From the NCBI GenBank assembly GCA_029222685.1, contig JARHVB010000010.1, forward strand, positions 248,001-312,000: 64,000 nt of DNA, in the 5' to 3' direction. The notes under the pieces are model-generated. The model had not been told where the DNA came from and made no database searches. It saw only the letters and a program-made list of their open reading frames with translations. Origin of the DNA: Terripilifer ovatus (GTDB lineage: Bacteria > Pseudomonadota > Alphaproteobacteria > Rhizobiales > Beijerinckiaceae). The position numbers were made by a program, and so were the translations under genes. Shown piece after piece: positions 17,741 through 27,752 of this stretch. Position 1 is the stretch's first letter. Each line of letters starts with the position of its first letter.

Positions 17741-18871
17741 ATGGAATTTTCTGCAAGCGAAACCCAGACCATGTTGCGCGAAACCGCCGAACGCCTTGTG
17801 CGCGACCGCTACGGTTTCGAAGAGCGCAAGAAGATCATCGCGTCCGACGACGGCTATTCGCCGGCTTTGTGGCGCGAGTTCGCCAGTCTTGGTCTGCTCG
17901 GTGTCGAAGTGCCCGAGGATTTCGATGGTAGCGGCGGTGGCTTCGACGACATTGCCGTCGTGCTGGAAGCACTGGGGCAGGGGCTCGTGGTCGAGCCCTA
18001 TCTCTCGACCGTCGTTCTCGGCGCCGGCCTCGTGGCAGCCGCCGGGACGCCTGAGCAGAAGCGGGACGTGTTGCCGCGTGTGGCGGGCGGCGAGCTTCAG
18101 CTTGCGCTCGCGCATGGCGAACCGCAGTCGCGTTACGCGCTCAATCACGTCGAGACGACGGCGCGCAAGGATGGCGGGTATTACGTTATCGACGGTAGAA
18201 AGGCTGTCGTGCTTGGCGCCGACAGCGCCGGCCTGCTGATCGTCAGCGCCCGGACATCGGGCAAGACACAAGATGCTGCCGGCATTTCGCTGTTTCTGGT
18301 CGAGCGCCAGGCGGCCGGTGTCGGCGTACGCGCCCATCCCAATGTCGATGATCGGCGTGCTGCCGAGATCAGCCTTGAAGGCGTGCGCGTTTCGCAGGAT
18401 GCTCTGCTGGGCCCGCTCGACGGTGCTCTGCCGCTGATCGAGGCCGCGTTTGATCGTGGCGCCGCGGCGCTCTGCTGCGAAGCGGTCGGCGCCATGAGCG
18501 CGCTCAATGCCCTGACGCTCGACTATCTAAAGACGCGCAATCAGTTCGGCCGGCCGATCGGCAAGTTTCAGGTGCTGCAGCATCGCATGGCCGACATGGT
18601 GATGGCCGAACAGCAGGCGCGATCCATGCTTTATCTCGCCATCGAGAACGCTGGCGAGGCGAATGCGGCGGCGCGTCGTCAGGCGATTTCAGCGGCCAAA
18701 GTGCAGATCAACAAATCAGCGCTGGTCGTTGGGCGCGGCGCGGTGCAGTTGCATGGTGGTATCGCGATGACGATGGAGTATATCGCCGGCCACTATTTCC
18801 GCCGCCTGACGGCGATCGAAAAAATGATGGGCGACACGGATTATCACTTGTCGCGGTTTTCAGAGGGCTAG
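17741..18871 (+). CDS. Acyl-CoA dehydrogenase, small subunit type (PimD-like)
   Basis: A 376-residue member of the acyl-CoA dehydrogenase fold, starting MEFSASETQTMLRETAERLV. The helical C-terminus has RDQ-type FAD contacts (KTRNQFGRPIGKFQVLQHRM), but the last region (VQLHGGIAMTMEYIAGHYFRR) lacks the catalytic-loop Glu. Lone active homologues usually have that residue; partner subunits of heteromeric enzymes often lack it. The 5-base gap after the preceding dehydrogenase suggests translational coupling and stoichiometric production. The TAG stop lies inside the left end of a dispersed repeat (18868-18974), so the extreme C-terminus may have been altered by that element. Confidence 0.92.
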   Translation: MEFSASETQTMLRETAERLVRDRYGFEERKKIIASDDGYSPALWREFASLGLLGVEVPEDFDGSGGGFDDIAVVLEALGQGLVVEPYLSTVVLGAGLVAAAGTPEQKRDVLPRVAGGELQLALAHGEPQSRYALNHVETTARKDGGYYVIDGRKAVVLGADSAGLLIVSARTSGKTQDAAGISLFLVERQAAGVGVRAHPNVDDRRAAEISLEGVRVSQDALLGPLDGALPLIEAAFDRGAAALCCEAVGAMSALNALTLDYLKTRNQFGRPIGKFQVLQHRMADMVMAEQQARSMLYLAIENAGEANAAARRQAISAAKVQINKSALVVGRGAVQLHGGIAMTMEYIAGHYFRRLTAIEKMMGDTDYHLSRFSEG

Positions 18872-18974
18872 AGCATTTTCGGTTCTGATAGAATCAGAGC
18901 CGAAGCTCTAGTTTTCTGTTTTGACGCGTTTTCTTCACGCGAACCGGTGACCACTTCGCTCGAAAACGCTCTAG
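18868..18974. repeat. 107-bp dispersed Hyphomicrobiales-type repeat
   Basis: It begins CTAGAGCATTTTCGG and ends CGAAAACGCTCTA, which are imperfect terminal inverted repeats, and contains an internal hairpin (GGTTCTGAT, pairing with ATCAGAGCC). I recall this family as very abundant in Bradyrhizobium and Rhodopseudomonas genomes. It provides the stop codon of the preceding acyl-CoA dehydrogenase gene. Confidence 0.8.
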
Positions 18975-18984
18975 GCGGTATAGC

Positions 18985-19015
18985 CGAAAGCGGAGCGGCA
19001 CAGATGCCGCTCCGC
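18985..19015 (-). terminator. Probable terminator of the thiolase/OB-fold operon
   Basis: An 11-bp perfect stem (GCGGAGCGGCA, pairing with TGCCGCTCCGC) with a 4-base loop. On the minus strand it is followed by a short TTT. It lies 13 bases beyond the stop of the OB-fold gene. Confidence 0.65.
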
Positions 19016-19028
19016 GATGATGGCTGTT

Positions 19029-19460
19029 TCAGCCTACATCCGGTTCGAACATCAGCAGATGCGTGCCGTTCGACAGCGGCGCCCAATAGGGTTTCACCGG
19101 TAGGCCGACCTTCATCTGTTCGAGCGAGCAGTTCACCATATTGCCCATGACCTGCACGTCTTCCTTCAACCGCACCACGGCGATGAAGAAGGGTTCATGT
19201 CCCTGGAACGGTGGCCGGGCGCGATGCACGACGGTGAACGAATAGACCTCACCCTTGCCTGAGACTTCCCGCCATTCGAGATTGCGGCGCTTACCGGTGA
19301 AGATCGAGGTCGGGCGCGGGAAGAACTGGTATTTGCCCACTTCCTTGTCGTACTGGAGGATGAGCTTCTTCTCGCGCGTCGCGTCCCAGAAGGGCTTCGA
19401 ATGCGTGCGCCACTTCGGCGGTTCGCGAGTGATGTGCAGGGTATCGTTGATTGCGGTCAT
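19029..19460 (-). CDS. DUF35-type OB-fold protein lacking zinc-ribbon cysteines
   Basis: A 143-residue partner protein of SCP2-type thiolases. Family members have an N-terminal helix, a four-Cys zinc ribbon and a C-terminal OB fold. The OB-fold part (GEVYSFTVVHRARPPFQ, then PFFIAVVRLKEDVQVMGN) is well preserved. In the ribbon region (QYDKEVGKYQFFPRPTSIFT) the backbone pattern, including FPRP, is kept, but all four cysteine positions are Asp, Val, Ser and Thr; the protein's only Cys is elsewhere (VNCSLE). Metal binding therefore seems to have been lost. It sits 9 bases after the thiolase gene, as usual for DUF35 pairs, which form a complex acting on CoA thioesters. Confidence 0.88.
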   Translation of the reverse strand: MTAINDTLHITREPPKWRTHSKPFWDATREKKLILQYDKEVGKYQFFPRPTSIFTGKRRNLEWREVSGKGEVYSFTVVHRARPPFQGHEPFFIAVVRLKEDVQVMGNMVNCSLEQMKVGLPVKPYWAPLSNGTHLLMFEPDVG

Positions 19461-19469
19461 CTGTCGGCC

Positions 19470-20642
19470 TCACGCGTTCGGTGTCAGGATCATCACGACG
19501 CTCGAACTCCAGTTGCGAGCGTAGGGAATGCCACCGATGCCGGTGACGAGCGCATTCTTGGTGTTCTTCACCTGACGTTTGCCGCCGGCCCCGAAGAGCT
19601 GACGTACTGCTTCCACCAGGTTGGTGCCACCGCCGGCAAGGCCGACCTGGCCCGCCGAGATCTGGCCGCCACCGGTATTGAGCGGCAGGTCGCCGAGATG
19701 ATTGAACTCGTGCTCGCGGATGAAGGCGGCGCCTTCGCCCTGTTTGCAGAAGCCCAGCATCTCCATCTGCAGCAGGATGGCGATGATGAAGTCGTCATAC
19801 GGATGGAAGGAGGCGATGTCCGAAGGCTTCAAGCCTGCCTGTTTGAACGCCCGCTCGCCGGCGACACGATGACCGGTATCGGTGACGTCGACGATGCTTT
19901 CGCTGGCGCGATAGGTCGTGCGCTCGCCGTAGCCGATCGGCACGACGATCTTGTCGAGGCCCTTGCGCGCCGCGTTCTTCTTGCTGGTGACCAGCAGGCC
20001 GCTGGCGCCGTCGCACACCATCACGCTGTCGAGCAGACGCACCGGATCAGCGATCATGCGCGAGTTGATATAATCGTCCACGGTGATCGGCTTGCGCAGT
20101 TTCTCGCAGGCGAGATCGTTGAGGAGGGCGCCGTCGCGCTGCGCCACGGCGAGTTTGCCGAGCGCCCGCAGATCGAGGCCGAACTGATGATCGTAACGGC
20201 TGCTGATGAAGCCGAACGAGGTCGGCGGTCCGAGCACGCCCTGCGGTACGGTCCATTCAGCCTGAAAGGAGCGCGGCCGCTGGTTGTTTTCCGCCGCCTG
20301 CGTGTCGGCGTACAGACATAGCACGGTGGTGCAGAGGCCGGCGTCGATGGCAATGGCGGCCCGGGCGAGCGCCGCGGTTGGCGAACAGCCGCCGATATCT
20401 ACGGTCTGGCAGAAGTCGACTTCGAGCGCGAGCTGGTCGGCGGTGGTCTGCGACCAGAAGCAGTTTCCCGAGCCGGTCATCGAGGATGACAGGATCAGCC
20501 CGTCGATTTCCTGCTTCTCGAAGCCGGTGCTGTCGAGCAGACTTTCGAGGATGTCCGCGCCGAGTTCCCAGATGTCCCGATCGCTTTTCTCGACGATCTT
20601 GGTTTCGGCAAAGCCGACGATCGCCGTATCCTTCATTCCCAT
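19470..20642 (-). CDS. SCP2-type thiolase family protein
   Basis: A 390-residue thiolase-fold protein similar to the lipid-transfer-protein thiolases, which cleave or condense 3-ketoacyl-CoA. The N-terminus (MKDTAIVGFAET) and LLDSTGFEKQEIDGLI are typical. The likely nucleophile is the Cys of DIGGCSPTAA. The C-terminal loop reads GGQISAGQVGLAGGG, so the GHP histidine of classical thiolases is replaced by Gln, a common feature of this subgroup that leaves the reaction open. The start at 20642 is preceded by GGGGAGAG; an in-frame ATG at 20636 is an alternative. It forms an operon with the OB-fold gene 9 bases downstream. Confidence 0.9.
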   Translation of the reverse strand: MGMKDTAIVGFAETKIVEKSDRDIWELGADILESLLDSTGFEKQEIDGLILSSSMTGSGNCFWSQTTADQLALEVDFCQTVDIGGCSPTAALARAAIAIDAGLCTTVLCLYADTQAAENNQRPRSFQAEWTVPQGVLGPPTSFGFISSRYDHQFGLDLRALGKLAVAQRDGALLNDLACEKLRKPITVDDYINSRMIADPVRLLDSVMVCDGASGLLVTSKKNAARKGLDKIVVPIGYGERTTYRASESIVDVTDTGHRVAGERAFKQAGLKPSDIASFHPYDDFIIAILLQMEMLGFCKQGEGAAFIREHEFNHLGDLPLNTGGGQISAGQVGLAGGGTNLVEAVRQLFGAGGKRQVKNTKNALVTGIGGIPYARNWSSSVVMILTPNA

Positions 20643-20750
20643 GGTTCTCTCCCCATAGCGTTTCCGATCCATTGGACCGGGAAGACGCGCGAGCTTTTGA
20701 TGCTTTCGATCCAGTGAGGCGGCGGAGCTTTGCCCCCGCCGCAGGCATTT

Positions 20751-21551
20751 CTAGCCTTCGTCGCCCGACTTGCCCGGCTCGACGAGGCGTGCAGCGCGCT
20801 TCTCGACGAAGGCCTTGAGGCCTTCCTCGCTGCGGTTGCTGCTCACGGCGTTGCTGATCAGGGTTTCCATGAACAGGCCGTCTTCATGCGACTGGTCCGT
20901 CACGCGCGGCAGGGCGGAGCAGATTGCCCAGTTGGTTAGCGGCGCGTTCTTGGAGATGCGCTTGGCCAGCGATTTCGCCCGCTCAAGGGACTCGCCCTTG
21001 GGAGTGACATATTGGCAGAGGTTGTTGCGTTCGCCTTCCTGCGCCGTCAGCACGCGGCCGGTCAGCATCAGGTCGGCCATGCGCGCATAGCCCAGCAGGC
21101 GCTGGATGCGCACCGAGCCACCGCCGCCGACGAAAATGCCGCGCTGGCCTTCGGGCAGGGCGAAAAACGTGGTCTCATCGGCCACGCGCACGTGCGCTGC
21201 CGAGGCGATCTCGAGGCCGCCGCCGATGCAGGCGCCCTTGAGGGCCGCGACCCATGGAATGCCGCCGCGCGCCATCAGGTCGAGCGTAGGATGCCAATGG
21301 CCGCGCCGCTTGCGGCGCAGGTTTGGATCGGCATTGATCCAGGTCAGTGCCTCTGCGAGGTCGAGCCCGGCGGAGAAGTTGTCGCCATGACCGAAGATCA
21401 CGCCGCATTTGGCTTCATCGACGGCCTGCGTGAGCGCGGCCTTCAATTGGCGGTTGGTTTCGTCGTTGATGGCGTTGCGCTTGTCCGGACGGTTCAGGCC
21501 AATCAGGGCAATGTCTTCGTCAAGCTCATATGTGACAAGTTTCTCGGTCAT
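20751..21551 (-). CDS. Enoyl-CoA hydratase/isomerase family protein
   Basis: A 266-residue crotonase-fold enzyme. The oxyanion-hole segments are FGHGDNFSAGLDL and LKGACIGGGLEIA, and FFALPEGQRGIFVGGGG is the catalytic loop: the Glu of LPEG matches the first catalytic Glu, while the second position is less conserved. The start at 21551 (MTEKLVTYEL) has an ideal GGAGGAAAG directly upstream; in-frame residues further upstream are not supported. It precedes the thiolase gene by 108 bases on the same strand. Hydration of enoyl-CoA is the likely step between the dehydrogenase pair and the thiolase. Confidence 0.92.
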   Translation of the reverse strand: MTEKLVTYELDEDIALIGLNRPDKRNAINDETNRQLKAALTQAVDEAKCGVIFGHGDNFSAGLDLAEALTWINADPNLRRKRRGHWHPTLDLMARGGIPWVAALKGACIGGGLEIASAAHVRVADETTFFALPEGQRGIFVGGGGSVRIQRLLGYARMADLMLTGRVLTAQEGERNNLCQYVTPKGESLERAKSLAKRISKNAPLTNWAICSALPRVTDQSHEDGLFMETLISNAVSSNRSEEGLKAFVEKRAARLVEPGKSGDEG

Positions 21552-21749
21552 CTTTCCTCCTTCGGGTGTGGCGGCACAATTACCCAAGTTGGGAGCAATC
21601 GCAAGGAGCCTGATATATTTGACTCCGGGACCGTTCAACGGCAAATAGGGGCCGATTTTGCCCGATACGATTGTTGCAGGTGCGAACTGGCCCTGCGGGT
21701 GCTGGAAATACGGCTCCGGCGTCGATATCAGGCTTTTGGGAGGTGAGTC

Positions 21750-23885
21750 TTGAGTAAGGGCAAGGACATGTCACTGGGTGGAGCGGCGGCTGTAGAGCTT
21801 TTTATGCGGCCGAGGTCGGTTGCGATCATTGGTGTTTCATCGAAGCCGGGCTCGGCCGGCATGAACGCCTACAATAACTTTTCGACGAACAAGTATGCTG
21901 GCGACATTCATCTGGTCGGCCGCAGCGGCGGCACTATCGATGGCCGTCCGGTTCTGACGGATATCGACCAATTGCCGGAAGGCGTCGACCTGGCGATTTT
22001 CACCTTGCCGGCCGCCGGCGTGAAGGAAGCCATGGAAGGCTGCGTCCGCCGCAAGGTCAAGGCAGCCACGATTTTCGCCTCCGGCTTTGCCGAGGTGGGC
22101 GAGCGCGCCAAGCAGGACGAACTGGCCGCGATCGCGCGTGACGGCGGCGTCGCTCTGCTGGGGCCAAACTGCCTTGGCTACACGAATTTCATCAACGGGA
22201 TTACCGCGGGCTTCGTCAACGTCACCCAAGTGGCGCGCATCACCGCCGAACCGCGTTCGACCACCGCCATCATCTCGCAGAGCGGCGGCCTGATGGCGCA
22301 CATCCGAATGGGCCTTGAGCAGCGTGACATTCCCGTCGGCTACAATGTTTCCACCGGCAACGAGGCGGGCGTCGGCCTGGCCGATCTGGTCGATTTCTTC
22401 GTCGCCGACGAGGTCACCGGCTGCATCGTCATCTACACCGAGGAGGTGCGCAAACCGGCGGAATTCCTCGCTGCGGCGCGGCGCGCCATGGCGGCCGGCA
22501 AGCCGGTGCTGATGATGCATCCCGGCAGCGGCGAAGCTGCCCGCGAAGCGGTTAATTCGCATACCGGGGCGCTGGCGGGCGACCATGCGGTCATGCGCAC
22601 GCTTGTCACCCATGCCGGCATCCTGTTCGTCGATACGATCGATGAGATGGTCGACAGCGCCGAGATCGCCGCCCGCTTCCCGAAGTCGCCGGTGAACGGC
22701 CCCGGCATTCTCACCTTCTCCGGCGCCTTCTGCGCCATCGCTCACGACTTCTGCGAAAAGCTCGACCTCGACGTGCCGCCGATGTCGGCCCCGCAGGTGG
22801 CGGAACTGCGCAAGGTGCTGCCGTCCTTTGCAACGCCGCGCAATCCGCTCGACCTGACGACCCAGCCCGTCTTCCAGCCGGAGCTGATGTACCACGGCGC
22901 CAAGGCGCTGCTCGAGGATCCGGCGCTGGGAAGCCTGGTGATCTCGATTCCGATCGGCCCGCCGGTGCTGGCGATGAAATATCTCAACGGCTTGCTCCAG
23001 GCGATGGAAGGAAACACCAGACCGGTGGTGTTCTCGATCCTCGGCGAGCGCTCGCCGCTGCCGCAGGAATTCGTCGATCTCGCCAAGCAGAAGAAGCTCA
23101 TCATCTCGCGTTCGGCCGAACGCTCGCTGCGCGCCATGGCGCAGGTGACCTTCCATGGCCGCGCCATCGAGCGCGCCAAGATGACGGTGGACGCCAAGCC
23201 CATCGCTGGCCTGCCGGAATTCGGCAAGGGCACGCAGGCGGAATGGGTCGGTAAACTGGCGCTGAAGGCGGCGGGCATCCGCATTCCCGACGGCGATCTC
23301 GCCCGCACGGCGGATGAAGCCGTCGCGGTGGCGGCGCGCATCGGCTATCCGGTCGTCATGAAGGCGCAGGCCGCCAAGCTTGCCCACAAGACCGAAGCTG
23401 GTGGCGTGCTGCTCAACATCGCCGACGAGGCTGGCGTGCGGAAGGCATGGACGACCTTGCACGAGAATGTCGGGCGCTATCAGGCTGGGCTGAAGCTCGA
23501 CGGCGTGCTGGTCGAAAAGATGTCCTCCAAGGGTCTCGAACTGGTCGTCGGCGCGCGCCGTGACGCGGCATGGGGACCGGTCGTGGTCGTCGGTGTCGGC
23601 GGCACGCTGGTCGAGGCCATCGGCGACGTGCGGCTGCTGCCGCCGGACCTGTCGAAGGAAGCGATCGTCAAGGAGCTCTACAAGCTCAAGACGGCAAAGT
23701 TGCTCGATGGCTTCCGCGGCGCACCCGCGGTCGATGTCGACGCCGTGGCGGAAGTCGCCGTGAAGATCGGCAACCTCATGCGCACCGTGCCCGAGATCAC
23801 CGAGATCGACGTCAACCCGGTGTTCGCGCATCCGCGCGGGCAGGGTGTCACCGCTCTCGACGCGCTGATCGTTACCAAAGAATAA
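21750..23885 (+). CDS. Acetate/acyl-CoA ligase (ADP-forming) family protein
   Basis: A 711-residue single-chain NDP-forming acyl-CoA synthetase. The N-terminal CoA-binding domain starts PRSVAIIGVSSKPGSAG. The middle succinyl-CoA-ligase-like domain holds the phosphohistidine in SHTGALAGDHA (about residue 272). From about residue 490 there is an ATP-grasp domain (GYPVVMKAQAAKLAHKTEAGGV, then EITEIDVNPVF). It makes acyl-CoA from a free acid and could activate the substrate of the surrounding beta-oxidation genes. TTG at 21750 was taken as the start because GGGAGGTGA ends 3-4 bases before it; the ATG at 21768 would be 21 bases from that site. Confidence 0.93.
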   Translation: MSKGKDMSLGGAAAVELFMRPRSVAIIGVSSKPGSAGMNAYNNFSTNKYAGDIHLVGRSGGTIDGRPVLTDIDQLPEGVDLAIFTLPAAGVKEAMEGCVRRKVKAATIFASGFAEVGERAKQDELAAIARDGGVALLGPNCLGYTNFINGITAGFVNVTQVARITAEPRSTTAIISQSGGLMAHIRMGLEQRDIPVGYNVSTGNEAGVGLADLVDFFVADEVTGCIVIYTEEVRKPAEFLAAARRAMAAGKPVLMMHPGSGEAAREAVNSHTGALAGDHAVMRTLVTHAGILFVDTIDEMVDSAEIAARFPKSPVNGPGILTFSGAFCAIAHDFCEKLDLDVPPMSAPQVAELRKVLPSFATPRNPLDLTTQPVFQPELMYHGAKALLEDPALGSLVISIPIGPPVLAMKYLNGLLQAMEGNTRPVVFSILGERSPLPQEFVDLAKQKKLIISRSAERSLRAMAQVTFHGRAIERAKMTVDAKPIAGLPEFGKGTQAEWVGKLALKAAGIRIPDGDLARTADEAVAVAARIGYPVVMKAQAAKLAHKTEAGGVLLNIADEAGVRKAWTTLHENVGRYQAGLKLDGVLVEKMSSKGLELVVGARRDAAWGPVVVVGVGGTLVEAIGDVRLLPPDLSKEAIVKELYKLKTAKLLDGFRGAPAVDVDAVAEVAVKIGNLMRTVPEITEIDVNPVFAHPRGQGVTALDALIVTKE

Positions 23886-23909
23886 TCCGCGTCAGTTCGG
23901 AATATGAAG

Positions 23910-23937
23910 CGCCGCCGGCAAGCGATTGCCGGCGGCG
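23910..23937. terminator. Hairpin between convergent genes
   Basis: A perfect 12-bp stem (CGCCGCCGGCAA, pairing with TTGCCGGCGGCG) with a 4-base loop, 24 bases after the acyl-CoA ligase stop and 19 bases before the stop of the convergent Bug gene. The T tail is weak (TCTTGTT), so the termination function is probable, not certain. Confidence 0.65.
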
Positions 23938-23956
23938 TCTTGTTGAGCGGCTCAGC

Positions 23957-24928
23957 TCACGTCGGCTCGATGCCGGCGCGCTTGATATGGTCGCCCCAGT
24001 TCTTGATTTCCTGCCGCAGGTAGGAGTTGGTCTCTTCCGGCGTGCTGATGAACACGTCGGTGCCGATGTTGGCCAGAAAATCCTCCGTCTCCTTCATGCG
24101 AAGCATCTGGTTGAACCATCCGGCCAGTTTGTCCTTCACCGGCTGCGGCGTGCCGGCAGGAACGGCGATTGTCCACCACACCATCAGGTCGATGCCGGGC
24201 ACGCCGCCTTCCGCCATGGTCGGAATATCGGGAACCGATTTCATGCGTTCAGCTGTGCTGATCGCCAGCACGCGCACGCGCCCCGCATTCACCTGGCCGA
24301 GCATGAAGGCCGCATCCGCCAACATGAAATCGAGGTTGCCGCTGAGCAGGTCGTTCAGCGAATCGCCGATCGTCTTGTACTGCACCTGAACCGCCTCGAG
24401 ACCGGCGATCTGCTTGTACATTTCGCCCATGACGTTGGCGATCGTCGTCGCCGTCGAGAAGGAGGCCTTGTCCTTCTTCTGTTTCAGGTGGGCGGTCAGC
24501 TCGGGCAGGGTCTTGAACGGGCTCTTGGCGTCGACGACGACAAACCAGCCCTGCTTGATGAGCGTGCCGATATATTCGAGGTCCTTCAGCGGATCGACCG
24601 GCGGTTTCTTGAAGATGTAGAGGCTCGCCGCGAGAGTGCTGCCGCCGACCGGATACACTACATGTCCGTCGGCCCGGGCCCGCGCCACATAGCTATGGGC
24701 AAGGTTGCCGGCCACACCCGGCTGGTTGTCGACGATGAACGTCTTGCCGGATATCGCCTGCATCTGTTTGGCGAAATAGCGATGCATGACGTCGGCGCCG
24801 CTGCCGGCGACAAAGCCGCAGACGAGCCTGACCTCGCGTGTGGGAAATTCCTGGGCAATGCTCGGCGTCGCAACCGTACCGATACCAATAGCAATCGCGA
24901 CCACAAGGCCGCTGAACCAGTTCTTCAT
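23957..24928 (-). CDS. Bug/TctC-family periplasmic solute-binding protein
   Basis: A 323-residue orphan receptor of the tripartite tricarboxylate family. The signal peptide ends at PSIAQE, and FPTREVRLVCGFVAGSGADV is the first ligand loop, followed by FIVDNQPGVAGNLA. The start at 24928 (MKNWFSG) was chosen for the GGAGGGG ribosome site and a proper signal peptide; 14 upstream in-frame residues are not supported. It lies downstream of, and on the same strand as, the LigAB-like dioxygenase genes (109 bases from LigB, with a hairpin between), so its ligand may be an aromatic acid. This is inference. Confidence 0.92.
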   Translation of the reverse strand: MKNWFSGLVVAIAIGIGTVATPSIAQEFPTREVRLVCGFVAGSGADVMHRYFAKQMQAISGKTFIVDNQPGVAGNLAHSYVARARADGHVVYPVGGSTLAASLYIFKKPPVDPLKDLEYIGTLIKQGWFVVVDAKSPFKTLPELTAHLKQKKDKASFSTATTIANVMGEMYKQIAGLEAVQVQYKTIGDSLNDLLSGNLDFMLADAAFMLGQVNAGRVRVLAISTAERMKSVPDIPTMAEGGVPGIDLMVWWTIAVPAGTPQPVKDKLAGWFNQMLRMKETEDFLANIGTDVFISTPEETNSYLRQEIKNWGDHIKRAGIEPT

Positions 24929-24985
24929 TTCGCACCCCTCCATGACGAAAGGGTGAGCATGTCGCTTCATGTCCCGAAACGCAAT

Positions 24986-25012
24986 GCGCCGGCCGCAGCA
25001 GGCGGCCGGCGC
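24986..25012 (-). terminator. GC-rich hairpin after the LigB-like gene
   Basis: An 11-bp perfect stem (GCGCCGGCCGC, pairing with GCGGCCGGCGC) with a 5-base loop, 25 bases beyond the LigB-type stop. No T run follows on either strand, so it may be a pause or RNA-stability element, not a full terminator. Confidence 0.45.
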
Positions 25013-25037
25013 AAATCTAGTCTCGTAAGGCCGAGCT

Positions 25038-26455
<1,418 letters not shown>

Positions 26456-26681
26456 GGCCTGTACTCCTGCCGTTCCGGCGGTGGCGTTCGCTTCTGCATA
26501 GTTTGTCCGAACTGCCACGGAAATAGCAAATTTTCACGTCGGCCATCTAATTTTTAAAGGCCTTTGATCCACGTCAATTTTGGCTTTCGTGCATTCCGGG
26601 CATTTTCCCGTTGGGCCAACGCCCTCCAGCCTTGAACCTTGCCGTCAAGCTCCGTAGACTCAAGGGCAACGGGAGGAAAAA

Positions 26682-27737
26682 ATGAAACATCTGGCCCTTG
26701 GACTGGCGGCGATGCTTGCCAGCTATCCTGTTATTCCCCCCGCGATTGCCGCAGACGGCGCAGCGGCGGATTTCTTTAAAAGCAAGCAGATGCAGATCAT
26801 CGTCGGCTATGGCGCCGGCGGCGGTTATGACGTCTATGCCCGCCTGGTCGCCAAGCATCTTTCGAACCATCTGCCTGGCCAGCCGTCTATCATCGTCCAG
26901 AATATGCCGGGCGCGGGCAGCCTTCGCGCCGCCAATTACATCTACAATGCCGCGCCGAAGGACGGGTCTTTCCTGGCAACTTTCGCCCGCAGCATGGTGA
27001 TGATGGGCATGCTCGGCGGCAATTCCAATGTGCAGTTCGATGCGCGCAAATTCACCTGGCTCGGCTCGCCCTCCAGCGCCCAGGACGAGGCCTATATGCT
27101 GTGGGTGCGCAAGGACGCCAAGGCAAAGACCCTGGACGACGCCCGCCGGCCGGGCGGACCGGAGATATTGCTCGGCGGTTCCTCCGAGGGCTCGACCGAC
27201 ACTGATATCGCTGTCCTGATTCGCAACGCGGCGGGGGTGCGCCTCAAGGTCATCGGCGGCTATCCCGACAGCAACGCCATGTACCTCGCCGTCGAGCGCG
27301 GCGAGGTGGAGGGGCGTTTCGTCGGCACCTCGGCCCTGTCGTCGACACGGCCCGACTGGCTCAAGCCCGACGGGCCGATGATTCCCTTGCTGCAATTTGC
27401 CCGCGCGACGCGCCTGCCGGAATTTCCCAATGTGCCGACCGCACGCGAAGTCGCCAAGGACGACCGCGCCCGCGAACTCATCGAGATGGCCGAAATCCCC
27501 TACATGCTGTCGCGACCCTATGTCGGCCCCCCGGATATTCCTGCCGACAGGGCACATATCCTGCAGGACGCGTTCCTCGACATGGGCAAGGACCCGGCTT
27601 TTCTGGCTGACGCCAAGAAGATGCGCGTCGATGTAAGCCCCGTCGGCGCGAAGGAAGCGGCACGCATGCTCGATATGCTCGCCAATGCACCTCAGGAAAT
27701 GAAGGATGAGTTACGCAAGATGCAGAGCGGCGGCTGA
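26682..27737 (+). CDS. Bug/TctC-family periplasmic solute-binding protein
   Basis: A 351-residue orphan tricarboxylate-type receptor. The signal peptide ends around PAIAADG, and mature DFFKSKQMQIIVGYGAGGGYD and IIVQNMPGAGSLRAANYI are the two ligand-binding loops. The start follows GGGAGG with good spacing. It is divergent from the LigAB operon (226 bases between starts) and lies 15 bases before an aldo/keto reductase gene, suggesting a shared transcript. The tight linkage to an oxidoreductase suggests the ligand is the feedstock of a small catabolic unit, but this is inference. Confidence 0.92.
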   Translation: MKHLALGLAAMLASYPVIPPAIAADGAAADFFKSKQMQIIVGYGAGGGYDVYARLVAKHLSNHLPGQPSIIVQNMPGAGSLRAANYIYNAAPKDGSFLATFARSMVMMGMLGGNSNVQFDARKFTWLGSPSSAQDEAYMLWVRKDAKAKTLDDARRPGGPEILLGGSSEGSTDTDIAVLIRNAAGVRLKVIGGYPDSNAMYLAVERGEVEGRFVGTSALSSTRPDWLKPDGPMIPLLQFARATRLPEFPNVPTAREVAKDDRARELIEMAEIPYMLSRPYVGPPDIPADRAHILQDAFLDMGKDPAFLADAKKMRVDVSPVGAKEAARMLDMLANAPQEMKDELRKMQSGG

Positions 27738-27752
27738 ACCAGGGAGATAACC

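Noticed and set aside
21837..23831. Long open frame (664 codons) antisense to the acyl-CoA ligase
   Set aside because: Composition is Arg/His/Asp-rich and repetitive in the way typical of antisense frames in GC-rich DNA; the sense frame has complete domain motifs.
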